53,625 nucleotides of DNA from Oxalobacteraceae bacterium (GCA_003537575.1 DPRS01000049.1:29933-83557), one strand, 5' to 3'; shown: positions 1 to 9,505, numbered from the stretch's first letter. Notes: generated from the letters alone by a model not told the origin. A program made the numbers and translations.

Positions 1-72
1 TGCCTTGATGGTGGCCACACACCTGATCGCAAATCGCCATCTCTCAATAAAATCAACGATAAGAGACCATTC

Positions 73-1353
73 ATGAAACCAGTCATTCGCCACGCATTGA
101 GTGTATTAGGTGTGCTCTCGGGTATGCTGCTTTCCCAATCGTGTTTTGCAGTCGCTTTGCCAAGCTATAACGCAGACCCGAATCAGGTAACGGTATCCGG
201 CATTTCATCCGGTGGCGCCATGGCGGTTCAGGCCCATGTGGCTTACTCGGGCACATTCAAGGGCGCGGCGGTTTTTGCCGGCGCAGCTTATTACTGCGCA
301 GAGGGTAATGTGGCGCTTGCCGTGGAGCGCTGCATGGAGCCCGTCAGTTCCTTGCAAATCCCGGTCGATCAATTGGCGGCCACGACCCGTAACTGGGCAA
401 GCCTTGGCCTGATCGACGATCTGGCGAATCTGACGAATTCGAAGGTGTACCTGTTCAGCGGCACGCTGGACCAGACCGTGCGGCAGCCCACCATGGATGC
501 GCTGCGCGACTACTACCTGAAATTCGTTGATCCGAACAATATCGTCTATAACAACGGCACTGCGGCAGGCCATGGCTGGATCTCGCTGATGGGGCCGATT
601 GCATGCCCGCTACAGCAATCCCCGTTCATCAATAACTGCAACATCGACCCGCAGCAGACTTTTTTATCGATGTTTTATGGTCAGCTCAATTCCAGGCAGA
701 CCGGGCAGTTGAGCGGCCAGTTCATTCCGGTCGATCAAAGCGAGTTTTTCGATGACCGCAATCCCGCAGTCCATAGCGTCGATACCAACGGCTGGTTGTA
801 TGTGCCGGCGGCGTGTGCGCAAGGCGAGTCATGCAAGGTGCATGTGTCGTACCACGGCTGCAATCAATCGTATAGCAAGATCGGCGATCAGTTTATCCGC
901 AAGTCCGGCATCAATGAATGGGCCGATACCAATCGCATGATCGTGCTCTATCCGCAAGCGATCGTGACGGCAGTCAGCAATAACCTGGGCTGCTGGGATT
1001 GGTTCGGGTATGACGATCCGGACTATGCCAGGAAAAGCGGCCGCCAGATGTTAATGACCAAGCGCATGGTCGACCGCATCACTGCCGGCTACGCACCGGT
1101 ATCGGCTCCGCAGTCTGTCACTGCCAAGGCGAGCGAGACGTCAGTGAAGTTATCCTGGGATGCGGTCAACGGCGCGACGGGCTATCACGTCTATCGTAAC
1201 GGCGTACTGATGAATACGACCCGCACGACTTCTGCGAGTTACCACGACGGCGGACTAACCCGCAGAACGACTTATACCTATACCGTACGTGCCGTTGCTG
1301 CCAATGGCAATCTGGGCCCGTATTCCAAGCCAGTTTCGGTGACGACTCGCTAA
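73..1353 (+). CDS. Secreted poly(3-hydroxybutyrate) depolymerase with C-terminal FN3 domain
   Basis: Predicted extracellular esterase of 426 aa that would hydrolyse PHB or its oligomers. A signal peptide covers about residues 1-26 (cleavage after SCFA). The lipase box GISSG sits at 43-47, very close to the mature N-terminus, as in the circularly permuted (type 2, Penicillium funiculosum-like) PHB depolymerase fold. Further catalytic candidates are an Asp in FSGTLDQ and the His of AAGHGW, and VSYHGCN is probably the oxyanion region. Residues about 341-426 form a fibronectin type III domain (PQSVTAKASETSVKLSWDAV onward). No separate PHB-binding domain is visible beyond FN3. A SD-like AGAGACC precedes the ATG. 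It is unrelated in sequence to the PhaZ7-like enzyme at 12766-13908. The family is well supported; true substrate preference (PHB or another ester) is not proven. Confidence 0.87.
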   Translation: MKPVIRHALSVLGVLSGMLLSQSCFAVALPSYNADPNQVTVSGISSGGAMAVQAHVAYSGTFKGAAVFAGAAYYCAEGNVALAVERCMEPVSSLQIPVDQLAATTRNWASLGLIDDLANLTNSKVYLFSGTLDQTVRQPTMDALRDYYLKFVDPNNIVYNNGTAAGHGWISLMGPIACPLQQSPFINNCNIDPQQTFLSMFYGQLNSRQTGQLSGQFIPVDQSEFFDDRNPAVHSVDTNGWLYVPAACAQGESCKVHVSYHGCNQSYSKIGDQFIRKSGINEWADTNRMIVLYPQAIVTAVSNNLGCWDWFGYDDPDYARKSGRQMLMTKRMVDRITAGYAPVSAPQSVTAKASETSVKLSWDAVNGATGYHVYRNGVLMNTTRTTSASYHDGGLTRRTTYTYTVRAVAANGNLGPYSKPVSVTTR

Positions 1354-1365
1354 CCGCGCTTCGAT

Positions 1366-1842
1366 TTAATGGTGATGCCCATGCTCGCCATGCACGTGGC
1401 CATGCGTGATTTCCTCCGCAGTGGCCGCGCGCACGCCTAACACTTCCACGCCTACGCGCAAGGATTTACCGGCCAGCGGGTGATTACCATCCAGCATGAC
1501 TTGATCGCCCTTGATCTTCAGCACGGTGAAAACCTGTTCTTCTCCCGCATCGGTATAGCCTTGCAGCGAGCCGCCCACTTTGACTCCCGGTGGAAAATCC
1601 TTCTTGGAAATCGTGCGCAGCAGGCTTTCATCGCGCACGCCAAACGCGTCTTCAGGCGCCAGATCCAGCGTGGCTTTGAAACCTGCTTCCTGGCCTTGCA
1701 GGGCCGCTTCCAGTTTGGGAAACAGATTGTCATAACCACCGTGCAGATAGGCCATCGGGGTTTTGCCGTTCTGGATGACCTTGCCGTTACTTTCAACGAC
1801 GCTTAAACGAATGGTTACAGCAGTGTCCTTGTCGATTTTCAT
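1366..1842 (-). CDS. slyD: FKBP-type peptidyl-prolyl isomerase SlyD
   Basis: A 158-aa cytoplasmic prolyl isomerase and metallochaperone. The FKBP core is recognisable (YLHGGYDNLFPKLEAALQGQ, then DAFGVRDESLL), with the insert-in-flap chaperone domain in the middle (about 70-125) and HPLAGKSLRV returning to the core. The last 12 residues are a His-rich tail with seven histidines, the nickel-binding tail that separates SlyD from other FKBPs. It converges with the PHB depolymerase gene, with only 12 bp between stop codons. Start chosen at MKIDKD; the Shine-Dalgarno is weak. Length and tail agree with SlyD of other proteobacteria. Confidence 0.93.
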   Translation of the reverse strand: MKIDKDTAVTIRLSVVESNGKVIQNGKTPMAYLHGGYDNLFPKLEAALQGQEAGFKATLDLAPEDAFGVRDESLLRTISKKDFPPGVKVGGSLQGYTDAGEEQVFTVLKIKGDQVMLDGNHPLAGKSLRVGVEVLGVRAATAEEITHGHVHGEHGHHH

Positions 1843-1895
1843 GGGTTTTTATTGGATAAATAAGGGTCGCAATTCAGTGCAGGCAGTACTATAAA

Positions 1896-2318
1896 TCAAT
1901 TCTTGCCTTTTACGACCGGCAGCGCAGCCGCTTCCCAGGCATTCATGCCGCCTTGCACGTTCACTACCTGAGTGAACCCGGCTTGCCGCAATAGCTCCAC
2001 TGCCTGCGCGGACCGCCTGCCCGAACGACAGATCACTGCGATCGGCTTGTCGCGATAAGCGTCAAGTTCGGCGATGCGCTTATTCAATTGACCTAATGGA
2101 AGCAAACGACTGTTGGGTGCATGTCCTTGCTGATATTCTTCCAGCTCGCGTACATCGAGCAAGAGCGCGCCACGCTCCGCCATGGATTTTCCTTGCTTGA
2201 CATCGACCACGCGCGGCTGCGCATCGGCTGCCTGCGCCAGATGTGGCGGCAAGCTGCTCGCCAACAGGAGCACGCTGCCCAGCAAAAATTTCTGCAATGA
2301 TTGCGTTAATAAAGCCAT
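1896..2318 (-). CDS. Periplasmic rhodanese-like sulfurtransferase
   Basis: A 140-aa single-domain rhodanese with an N-terminal signal peptide (hydrophobic LLGSVLLLASSL, likely cleavage after AQA near residue 30), so it is probably periplasmic. The domain shows LLDVRELEEYQQGHAPNS, the catalytic loop CRSGRRS and the closing GGMNAWEAAALPV. Cys of CRSGRR would carry the persulfide. It stands alone behind slyD in the same direction with a 53-bp gap, so co-transcription is possible but unproven. The substrate cannot be read from the sequence. The second rhodanese of the window (31407-31787) lacks a signal peptide. Confidence 0.88.
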   Translation of the reverse strand: MALLTQSLQKFLLGSVLLLASSLPPHLAQAADAQPRVVDVKQGKSMAERGALLLDVRELEEYQQGHAPNSRLLPLGQLNKRIAELDAYRDKPIAVICRSGRRSAQAVELLRQAGFTQVVNVQGGMNAWEAAALPVVKGKN

Positions 2319-2504
2319 GGTAACCCCCCGCGTGCAATGAATAAGAAAATGATGATACGTGGTTTTGACAAATAGCGCGTAAAAGTGCAGAAGCAGGCGC
2401 CGATTGCGCTACGATGCCTTCTTTTGCCTGCAAATAACAGGGAATAGACCGCGAATATTTGTTCCCTATTGATTCCGGCGTTTGATCGCTTTCCCGCTAT
2501 CGTC

Positions 2505-2786
2505 TTAGCTTTCCGCATCATCCTTGGGGGCCTTGAAAAGATCCTCCAGCGCCTGCGATTTCCCTTGAGGCTGCACCCGTCCTCGGCGGCCCGCATATTC
2601 TTCTTCGATGTTGTCGCGGTAGTAGCTCCAGGCTGCTCCAGAAGTCGACAATTTGCGCCATACGTCCTCGCCGACGCCCGAATAATCGATGGCGCTGCCA
2701 TCGTCGAACTCCACCCGCAGGATACGTTCCCGATTGTCGTAGCCGATAGCCCGGAGTTTTCCGGCATTGATCCTTTTCATTTCCAT
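2505..2786 (-). CDS. KTSC domain protein
   Basis: A 93-aa protein whose N-terminal two thirds match the KTSC domain: IGYDNRERILRVEFDDGSAIDYSGV, then WRKLSTSGAAWSYYRDNIEEEY. KTSC domains occur in small bacterial and phage proteins of unknown function. The charged C-terminus (EDLFKAPKDDAES) is a tail. An in-frame ATG lies 12 bases upstream, but it overlaps the GGAGG motif; that motif lies 5 bases before the MEMKRI start, so the later ATG is chosen. The gene is divergent from the DUF2189 gene; 171 bp separate the starts. No catalytic residues are apparent. Confidence 0.8.
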   Translation of the reverse strand: MEMKRINAGKLRAIGYDNRERILRVEFDDGSAIDYSGVGEDVWRKLSTSGAAWSYYRDNIEEEYAGRRGRVQPQGKSQALEDLFKAPKDDAES

Positions 2787-2957
2787 GATTGCCTCCATAC
2801 GTATCTATATAAAAATTTTTGGCTCTACGCAAATAGCGCGCACATTCTGATGTTGTAAATCCGCAATCGCACGGTCCTTTCAAATTGCGTGTCGGCGATG
2901 CGGGAATGTTAGACTTTGACCAGCATTGTTCCGCAGTCCTGACAAAGGAAGCTATCG

Positions 2958-3743
2958 ATGAGCGCAGTCCACCAGACCAACACCGAGGACGAGGCATCCA
3001 CCGAACTGCTGGCGCCCCTGCGCCTGCCGGCCTTCTCCGACCCGTTCCAATGGCTTGCACGCGGGACGCGCGACTTCATGCGCGCACCGATGATCGGACT
3101 CTTCTTCGGCGCCTGCTTTGTGGCGATGGGCTGGGCACTGGTGTTTGTGTTCAGGAATGCCGGGGCCTACCTGCTGGCGCTCTCGGCCGGCTTCCTTCTC
3201 GTCGGCCCTTTCTTCTGCATGGGCCTTTACCACGTGAGCGACCGCCTCGAACTCGGCGAGCGCCCGCGACTGCTTGACGCGGCGATGGCCTGGCGTCGCA
3301 AGCTCGACACCCTGGCGATTTTCGGCCTGGTCCTGCTTGTGCTGGAGATGCTCTGGGCGCGGGCCTCACTCGTCGTCTTCGCGCTCACGTTTCACGGCGG
3401 ACTGCCAGACTTTGCCGGATCGCTCAAGAGTCTTGTCAACCCGCAGAACGTCGAGTTCATCCTTGCGTGGACCGCCCTGGGCGGCGTATTTGCCACGATC
3501 ATCTTCGCGGTGAGCGTGGTGAGCATCCCGATGATTCTCGACCGGCGCAGCGATGCGATCACGGCGGGGCTCACGAGCATCCGCCTGGTGCTTGCCAGGC
3601 CAGCCGTGATGCTGTTCTGGGCGGCCATCATCACCATCCTCGTCGTGGTGGCCATGTTGCCGGGATTCGCCGGCCTGCTCGTGGTCGGGCCTATCCTTGG
3701 GCACGCATCGTGGCACGCCTATCGTGCCACGGTGGCGCCATGA
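2958..3743 (+). CDS. DUF2189 integral membrane protein
   Basis: A 261-aa inner-membrane protein with about six hydrophobic segments (for example IGLFFGACFVAMGWALVFVF, YLLALSAGFLLVGPFFCMGL, LAIFGLVLLVLEMLW, the ATIIFAVSVVSIPMIL stretch and a C-terminal pair). Sequence and layout match DUF2189, a family of unknown function frequent in proteobacteria and sometimes found near cytochrome oxidase genes. The start follows AAAGGAAG with a normal gap. A long complementary reading frame exists on the other strand but shows no domain. Function not known; it could be a membrane organiser or transporter-like protein. Confidence 0.82.
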   Translation: MSAVHQTNTEDEASTELLAPLRLPAFSDPFQWLARGTRDFMRAPMIGLFFGACFVAMGWALVFVFRNAGAYLLALSAGFLLVGPFFCMGLYHVSDRLELGERPRLLDAAMAWRRKLDTLAIFGLVLLVLEMLWARASLVVFALTFHGGLPDFAGSLKSLVNPQNVEFILAWTALGGVFATIIFAVSVVSIPMILDRRSDAITAGLTSIRLVLARPAVMLFWAAIITILVVVAMLPGFAGLLVVGPILGHASWHAYRATVAP

Positions 3744-3910
3744 TTGCCTCCACAGCTCAGTTTCAATGAGCGCCGAGCTTTGATTTAATCTTAAAACAAG
3801 GCTGGCCTTTTCCGGCAAACGTCGTGCAAATGGAAGAAATCCTGAACGAGGCAGGATACAATTCCGAAAATCCGCAGTTCCCGATTTTTACAAGCAAATA
3901 GTCAGACAAC

Positions 3911-4159
3911 ATGAACGACTCGACACAATTCCCCCCGCTCCCCGATCGCCTCTCCATTAATCCGCGCAGCCGCCACTACAACGCAAACGTGTTGGAACAC
4001 GAAGTCGGCATCAAGCTCAACGATAAAGAATATACGAACGTCGAAGAGTATTGCATCAGCGAAGGATGGATTGCCGTGGCCTCCGGCAAAGCCCTGGACC
4101 GCAAGGGCAATCCTCTGACGATCAAGCTAAAAGGTAAGGTTGAGGCGTTTTATAAGTAA
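3911..4159 (+). CDS. DUF3297 family small protein
   Basis: An 82-aa soluble protein matching DUF3297: DRLSINPRSRHYNANVLEHE, then VGIKLNDKEYTNVEEYCISEGWI and a C-terminal KLKGKVEAFYK. The whole reading frame is conserved-looking with no signal peptide or membrane segment. It stands alone and is followed by a 9-bp stem-loop. Function is unknown for the family; the compact beta-rich sequence suggests a small nucleic-acid- or protein-binding fold, which is only a guess. Confidence 0.85.
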   Translation: MNDSTQFPPLPDRLSINPRSRHYNANVLEHEVGIKLNDKEYTNVEEYCISEGWIAVASGKALDRKGNPLTIKLKGKVEAFYK

Positions 4160-4168
4160 TTGATCGAG

Positions 4169-4197
4169 TTTGCCACCCTTTTCATGGTGGCAAATTT
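4169..4197 (+). terminator. Probable terminator after the DUF3297 gene
   Basis: A 9-bp perfect stem TTTGCCACC / GGTGGCAAA with an 8-base T-rich loop starts ten bases after the stop codon. The 3' side runs into AAATTT rather than a long T tract, so termination may be partial. Confidence 0.5.
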
Positions 4198-4342
4198 GGC
4201 AACTATTAATCCCGACAATCACCTCGCATCCTGAGGGCTTGTATAAGCCTCCGACATCGCCACCAGACCGGGGCAAAATTCGTTGTGTGCCTAGAGAAAT
4301 ACATCTAAACTAAGATTTTTTAGGCATGGTGGAGACCAAGGT

Positions 4343-5155
4343 ATGTCATTTAAGAGTTTGATGGTTCATTTGGACCAAGGCGCGCGCACTTCCTCCCGGC
4401 TGGCACTGGCCGTCTCGCTTGCGCGCAAGCATCAGGCACGGCTGATTGGCGTCTTCGGACAGCTTTCGCCATCCCAGAAAGTGGGCTTGGTATCCAACTG
4501 GCCCACGCCGGAATATACGGCCGCCGCACAGGCCAGCAAAGCCGCATTCGAGTCAGCCACCGCCGGGCTGCCGCAAGTCGAGTGGCATGACATTAACCGC
4601 GGCAGTGAAGGCGAATTGGTGCGACGGGTTACCGACCAGGCGCGCCATGCCGACCTGGTTATCCTGGGTCAAGGCGACGAAGACGCGAAGTCTTACGTGC
4701 CGGAAGATCTGGCCGAAGAAATCATCCTCAATTCCGGTCGCCCGGTGCTGATCCTGCCTTACGCCGGGAACTTCACCGAAGTGGCCCGGCGCCCGCTGGT
4801 TGCGTGGAGCGATGTGCGCGAGGCTGCACGTGCGCTCAACGATGCACTGCCGCTGATGGAAGGCTGCAACAAGGCCATTGTCATGTCGTTCGCCCCACAT
4901 GCGGAAGATGCACGCGCCGCATGCGAGAACGTCGTTCGCCACCTTGCCTTGCATGGCATCGTGGGCGAATCGAAAGCCATGCTGGTCACCGAACTTGGCA
5001 TCATGGACAGCCTGCTCAACCAGGCTGCCGACCTCGGCACAGACTTGCTGGTCATGGGCGCCCACGGACCCAACGGCTTGCCATTCATGAGCCGCGGCGC
5101 GGGCACCCGCTACATTCTCCGGCACATGACCGTGCCGGTGCTGATGTCTAACTAA
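4343..5155 (+). CDS. Tandem universal stress protein (UspA family)
   Basis: A 270-aa cytoplasmic protein made of two UspA domains (about 1-145 and 150-270). The first domain opens with FKSLMVHLDQGARTSSRLAL and carries ADLVILGQGDED. The second ends with DLLVMGAHGPNGLPFMSRGA and ILRHMTVPVLMSN, the ATP-binding G-x2-G-x9-G-x-G/T type signature. The first domain lacks a clean version of this signature, which is common in tandem Usps. GGAG and AAGG motifs precede the ATG. No neighbour suggests a specific stress; in related bacteria such genes often respond to low oxygen, but no FNR box was found here. Confidence 0.88.
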   Translation: MSFKSLMVHLDQGARTSSRLALAVSLARKHQARLIGVFGQLSPSQKVGLVSNWPTPEYTAAAQASKAAFESATAGLPQVEWHDINRGSEGELVRRVTDQARHADLVILGQGDEDAKSYVPEDLAEEIILNSGRPVLILPYAGNFTEVARRPLVAWSDVREAARALNDALPLMEGCNKAIVMSFAPHAEDARAACENVVRHLALHGIVGESKAMLVTELGIMDSLLNQAADLGTDLLVMGAHGPNGLPFMSRGAGTRYILRHMTVPVLMSN

Positions 5156-5206
5156 GCATTTCGTCCCCATCACCGGCGGAGCGGCTTGACTGCCCGCCGG
5201 TTGTCA

Positions 5207-5326
5207 TCATATTCCCAGACAAGCTACCGGCAAGATCTCATCGGCGAACGCATCGAGAAATTCGGCATCGGCGTGCATGCCTTCGCGGAAAGCAACCTCT
5301 TTTTGCAGCCGGCGATCTTGATTCAT
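5207..5326 (-). CDS. Possible 39-aa small ORF (uncertain)
   Basis: A short reading frame begins MNQDRRLQKEVAFREGMHAD and ends LPVACLGI. Its codon choice resembles the neighbouring genes and it is rich in Asp/Glu/Arg, which is why it is listed. There is no convincing Shine-Dalgarno and no recognised family. It fills most of the otherwise empty space between the Usp gene and the acyltransferase gene. It could be a remnant of a longer gene or a chance frame. Confidence 0.25.
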   Translation of the reverse strand: MNQDRRLQKEVAFREGMHADAEFLDAFADEILPVACLGI

Positions 5327-5424
5327 GACATTTTAAATCCCGGATCGATTGTGCTTGATCAGTAAAGGCATTCATTCTGAATGCAGAATGCATCATTCCG
5401 CTACTGTGATCAGCGAGGAATAAG

Positions 5425-6525
5425 ATGCGTGTTGCACTTCTTGTACAAGACGGCCATGCCAGGCCGAAGGAATTCTCTACCGAAATCTACCTGAACGAAA
5501 TCCCTGTTTTTGCAGGAAACGAATTACAGCGGCTGTACGGCCACGTTTATTCCTCTCTGCCTTTCATGCGGATATTCAGGCTCAACGGTCGGGCAAGCAC
5601 TTATGTCGCCCTGCATAGGGCAACACCAACCGCCATCCTTCTGTTTCGCCGCGAGGGCCGCCGCATCGTAGTGCTGAACCAGACGATGCAAATCGACCAG
5701 GTGGAACTGCGCCGGTTTGTCGCCTGCATGTTCGAGCAGTTCCCCTTTGTCGGCGTCATCAGCTTCAAGGCTGTCCAGGCGGACTTTTCTGATTTCCCCT
5801 ATCCGCTTCAGCGGGGCCACGCCATGGAAGATATCGTTATCACGCTGCCTGCGACCGTGGACGACTATACGGCCGGTATGGGAAAGTCAACTCGCAGCAA
5901 TCTCAAGCATTACAAGGCAAAACTCGAGAAAGACTTTTCTTCCGTCAGCTTCCAGTCTTACGAAAAGAAAGAAATTGATAAGCAACTTGTCTACGACATC
6001 ATCAAGCTCAGCGAAGCCAGAATCACTGCCAAAAAAATCAACTTCGGCATCGATAGCGAGTATGCAAGACGCCTTGTCGAGTTGACGAAGTCGTGCGGCG
6101 TCGTGAATGCCATTTGGGTTGACGGGCGATTATGTGCCGGGGCAATCTCCTATCGCACCGGCGCTGATCAGACGACCGAAGTCATTGCCCATGACGAGAA
6201 ATACAATTGCTACTCGCCTGGAATGCTTTGTTTTTACCTGGCCATTTGCGAAAGCATCACCAAAGGCGTCAGGAAGTACCACCTGGGCGGGGGGAAGCTT
6301 GATTACAAGGTACGGCTTTCAGGGGTTCAACAAAATATGGAAGAAGTTCAGATATATCGTTCGTACGGGGGAATGGTTCTGAATTGTGACAGCGTCGCGA
6401 AAACCCTGTTCAAAGCTGGCATGGTCCGCTTGAAGACTTGGCTGCACAGTCATGAGACTAACCCGGCCGTTCGGCTTCTTTTGCAGGCTCGGTTGGCCAG
6501 GCAAAAATTCATGAAAGGCGGGTGA
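5425..6525 (+). CDS. FemAB/BioF2-like GNAT-fold acyltransferase (paralogue 1)
   Basis: A 366-aa protein of the GNAT-fold type called FemAB-like or BioF2-like. The N-terminal half contains NELQRLYGHVYSSLPFMRIF and the C-terminal half the acetyltransferase core (VVNAIWVDGRLCAGAISYRT, YSPGMLCFYLAICESI, KYHLGGGKLDYKVRLSG). No signal peptide or membrane segment is visible, so it is probably cytoplasmic. AGGAATAAG precedes the ATG. It is clearly paralogous to the gene at 18885-19973: both share LNEIP/FNEIP, SLPF-RIFR, the lysine-rich middle and the LGGG-DYK motif. Relatives act in cell-wall cross-bridge, polysaccharide or lipid modification; the substrate here cannot be deduced. Confidence 0.72.
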   Translation: MRVALLVQDGHARPKEFSTEIYLNEIPVFAGNELQRLYGHVYSSLPFMRIFRLNGRASTYVALHRATPTAILLFRREGRRIVVLNQTMQIDQVELRRFVACMFEQFPFVGVISFKAVQADFSDFPYPLQRGHAMEDIVITLPATVDDYTAGMGKSTRSNLKHYKAKLEKDFSSVSFQSYEKKEIDKQLVYDIIKLSEARITAKKINFGIDSEYARRLVELTKSCGVVNAIWVDGRLCAGAISYRTGADQTTEVIAHDEKYNCYSPGMLCFYLAICESITKGVRKYHLGGGKLDYKVRLSGVQQNMEEVQIYRSYGGMVLNCDSVAKTLFKAGMVRLKTWLHSHETNPAVRLLLQARLARQKFMKGG

Positions 6526-6587
6526 ATGTAAGCTACGTCGATAGCGGACATTCAGACCCGCACAACGGCAGATCTCGGGAGGAAAAC

Positions 6588-6908
6588 CTATCGGCCGATG
6601 GTGACCGTTCCATGGACACGCACGCCAGGTTCAACAATTACTGGGGCAGGCGCAGGAACGTACACCGGAGCTTGCTGATAATGGCCATGGCGCGGCTCCT
6701 TGCATTTGCGCTCTTCCTTGTAATCGCCATTTTTCTTGAACTCGCGTTCAACCTTGCAATTGCCATCCCAATATTCTTCCTTGTATTCGCGGTCATGTTT
6801 ACGGCCTTTGCCGTGGCCGCTTTCATCTTTCCAGGAGTCGGCAAAAACACTGAAAGAAGCTGATGCCATTGAGATGGAAAGGAGCAGAGAATAGGCGGTT
6901 TTCATCAT
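6588..6908 (-). CDS. Small secreted charged protein, unknown function
   Basis: A 106-aa protein with a clear signal peptide (MMKTAYSLLLSISMASASFS, cleavage near VFA-D). The mature part is very hydrophilic: a Lys/Glu/His/Tyr-rich stretch (HDREYKEEYWDGNCKVEREF) followed by a Pro/Val tail (VYVPAPAPVIVEPGVRV). Two cysteines could form one disulfide. The composition is like small periplasmic stress or metal-related proteins, but I do not recognise a named family. It converges with the acyltransferase gene (62 bp between stops). Confidence 0.68.
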   Translation of the reverse strand: MMKTAYSLLLSISMASASFSVFADSWKDESGHGKGRKHDREYKEEYWDGNCKVEREFKKNGDYKEERKCKEPRHGHYQQAPVYVPAPAPVIVEPGVRVHGTVTIGR

Positions 6909-7129
6909 CTGGAATAGGGAAAATTGTTCACACCACTATAGCAAGTTTCACTGGAATTTTGGATTTCATCCTGCAAGATTCGTAAGCAAATGTATCCGGC
7001 GACTTGCGCTGTTGCGCCTGCTCTCCACTATTCCCCCGTTGGTCCACCAGGGCCATAACCGGTCGTTCGGCAACGCGCGTTTAAATGACGCGACTAGTGT
7101 ACGATAATTGGTAAATATGAAGCACGCCG

Positions 7130-9235
7130 CTATTGCCGCGGAACACTGACACCAATGGCTCCCTGCCCTAAAAGTCGCGTAAAATCATCGGCTGGTACCG
7201 CAGCACTAAAAAGATAACCCTGCCCCTCAGTGCAGTGATGCGCATGAAGAAATGAAAGCTGCGCCGGTGTTTCGACGCCTTCCGCAACAATTTTTTGTCC
7301 AAGGTTCGTTCCCATGCCGATCACGGCATTCACGATGATGCCATTACCGTTGTTCGCCGAAATCCTTTGCACGAAGGACTGGTCGATTTTCAACACGTCG
7401 ATGGGAAACTGGCTGAGGTAACTCAAGCTGGAATAACCGGTGCCGAAATCATCTATGGCAAGTTGCACGCCGATTTGTTTTAGTTTATGAAGGACGGCAC
7501 TGCTTGATTCCACGTTTCGCATTAGTACACTTTCAGTCAGCTCAAGCTGAAGAAATCGTGCTTCCAGGCCTGTTTCATCCAACACATTACGCAGATTCTC
7601 TATAAATCGACTATCCCGAAATTCCAGTGCTGAGACGTTGATGGCGATGGTAAAGGATTGCATTCCCTGATCGCGCCATGCCTTGGCGTGCCGGCATGCT
7701 TGGCGAAGGACTATTTTTCCTATAGCGATGATCAGGCCAGAATCTTCGGCGATTGGGATGAACGACTGGGGAAATATCATGCCTTTTTCGGGATGAACCC
7801 ACCGAACAAGCGCTTCTGCACCCGTGACCATCCCCGACACCAGGTCGACCTTTGGCTGGTAATACACCAAAAGCTCATCTCCAGCAATTGCACGACGCAG
7901 CTCTACTTCAGTTGCCTGGCGTTCCACTGCTAAGGCATTCATGGCGCTGTTGAAGAACTGGTAGTTGTTTTTCCCCTTTTTCTTGGCGTGATACATGGCC
8001 GCATCTGCATTCTTGACCAAAGCATCAGGATCGTCCCCGTCGCCTGGAAACACGCTGATCCCGATACTCGTCGTGATGTGCAGCTCATGATCAGCGAGGC
8101 GGTGGGGGGCTGCGAATGCATGAAGGATTTTTTCAACGGTAATGGCGGCGTGCTCTGCCAGCGCATCTTCCAGGACAAGGACGACGAACTCGTCTCCACC
8201 AAAACGGCTTACCGTGTCGGAATGTCGCACTTGAGATACGAGCCGGCTTGCGACGGATTCGAGCAGCATATCGCCCACTGCGTGCCCGAGCGAGTCATTG
8301 ATGTGCTTAAAATTGTCCAGGTCCAGAAACAGAACGGCAAGCTGGGTGGCATGCCGCTTTGCGTAGGCAATGGCCTGCGACAGGCGGTCGTTGAAGAGCA
8401 AACGGTTCGGCAAGCCGGTAAGGTAATCATGTTGTGCCAGGTGCGCCATTTTCAGTGCCATGATCTTGGCTTCGGATACGTCGTGGAACGTAACAACCGC
8501 GCCAGTAATGCGGCCGTTTCGATCGAAGATCGGTGCTACGGAGTCTTCAATTGACGATTCATATCCATCCCGGCGGAGCAGTACCGAATTGGCGTGGAGG
8601 GTCAGGGGTTTTCCATGAGCGATGACTACCTCTACCGGGTTTCTTTGGAGCTGCCGGGTATCGCCGTCAATCAGATGCAAGACTTCGGCAATCGGACGGC
8701 TTTGTGCCTCGTCGCGGGCCCAGCCTGTCATGCGTTCGGCTACGGCATTCATGTAGGTAACATTGCCCGCGACATCGGTGCTAAGAACGCCGTCACCTAT
8801 CGATTCCAGGGTGACACGCGACCGTTCCCGTTCCACGAAGAGCGCTTCTTCCACTTTCTTCCGCTGAATGATATTGCGAAGTGCCTGCGGCACCAGAGAA
8901 GTCTGGAAGTGGCCCTTGCTGAGAAATCCTTGGGCGCCGCGCTGTACTGCTTCGATAGCGACGTGTTCATTCTCCTCGTCGCAGAGCACCAAAATAGGAA
9001 TGGGCGGGACCAGCTTGAAGAGCGCATCAAAGGTTTCGAGACCGTGACTATCCGGCAGAAAGAGGTCGGCAAGAATAATATCGACGCTGCACCTCTCCAA
9101 TCGGGTTACTGCGTCAGATAGATGACGAACCCAGTCAGTGATAAAGGGACCATCTCTTGCCGTGGCTAGCGTTTCTTCGAGCAATTTTGCGTCTGCAACA
9201 TTGTCAGTAATAATAAGGACTGTGTTGACGGTCAT
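7130..9235 (-). CDS. Response regulator with PAS, GGDEF and EAL domains (c-di-GMP turnover)
   Basis: A 701-aa cytoplasmic signalling protein. Domains in order: REC receiver about 1-125, with phospho-acceptor Asp57 in ILADLFLPDSHG; PAS about 140-260; GGDEF with intact SRFGGDEFVVLV preceded by an RHSD inhibitory-site motif (RxxD five residues upstream); EAL with TGAEALVRW, ELTESVL and DDFGTGYSSLSYL. Both catalytic signatures look complete, so it could make or degrade c-di-GMP, with phosphorylation and the PAS ligand as inputs. No histidine kinase gene is adjacent, so its partner is an orphan elsewhere. The start MTVNTV follows AAGGGCATC. Confidence 0.93.
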   Translation of the reverse strand: MTVNTVLIITDNVADAKLLEETLATARDGPFITDWVRHLSDAVTRLERCSVDIILADLFLPDSHGLETFDALFKLVPPIPILVLCDEENEHVAIEAVQRGAQGFLSKGHFQTSLVPQALRNIIQRKKVEEALFVERERSRVTLESIGDGVLSTDVAGNVTYMNAVAERMTGWARDEAQSRPIAEVLHLIDGDTRQLQRNPVEVVIAHGKPLTLHANSVLLRRDGYESSIEDSVAPIFDRNGRITGAVVTFHDVSEAKIMALKMAHLAQHDYLTGLPNRLLFNDRLSQAIAYAKRHATQLAVLFLDLDNFKHINDSLGHAVGDMLLESVASRLVSQVRHSDTVSRFGGDEFVVLVLEDALAEHAAITVEKILHAFAAPHRLADHELHITTSIGISVFPGDGDDPDALVKNADAAMYHAKKKGKNNYQFFNSAMNALAVERQATEVELRRAIAGDELLVYYQPKVDLVSGMVTGAEALVRWVHPEKGMIFPQSFIPIAEDSGLIIAIGKIVLRQACRHAKAWRDQGMQSFTIAINVSALEFRDSRFIENLRNVLDETGLEARFLQLELTESVLMRNVESSSAVLHKLKQIGVQLAIDDFGTGYSSLSYLSQFPIDVLKIDQSFVQRISANNGNGIIVNAVIGMGTNLGQKIVAEGVETPAQLSFLHAHHCTEGQGYLFSAAVPADDFTRLLGQGAIGVSVPRQ

Positions 9236-9505
9236 GATGCCCTTTCAGAAACAGAACGTTTCACGACGCAGGGTGAAGAAGAACGCTGGGCACGGAAATC
9301 TTTATGACCCCATGGACTCATTCAGGTTCGAGTATCGGTTGGATATGCAAGAAAATGCCGTGGAAGATGGCTGAATAAATTGGCTTTTGTCATCAGCCGC
9401 TGGAAGTTGACAGGAACACATCATTCGGCTGCGCCGGCTTTAGGTGGAATAGAGATGAGTGCGCAGATGAAATGCGCCACAGGGGAAAATTAAAATCCAG
9501 AAGCA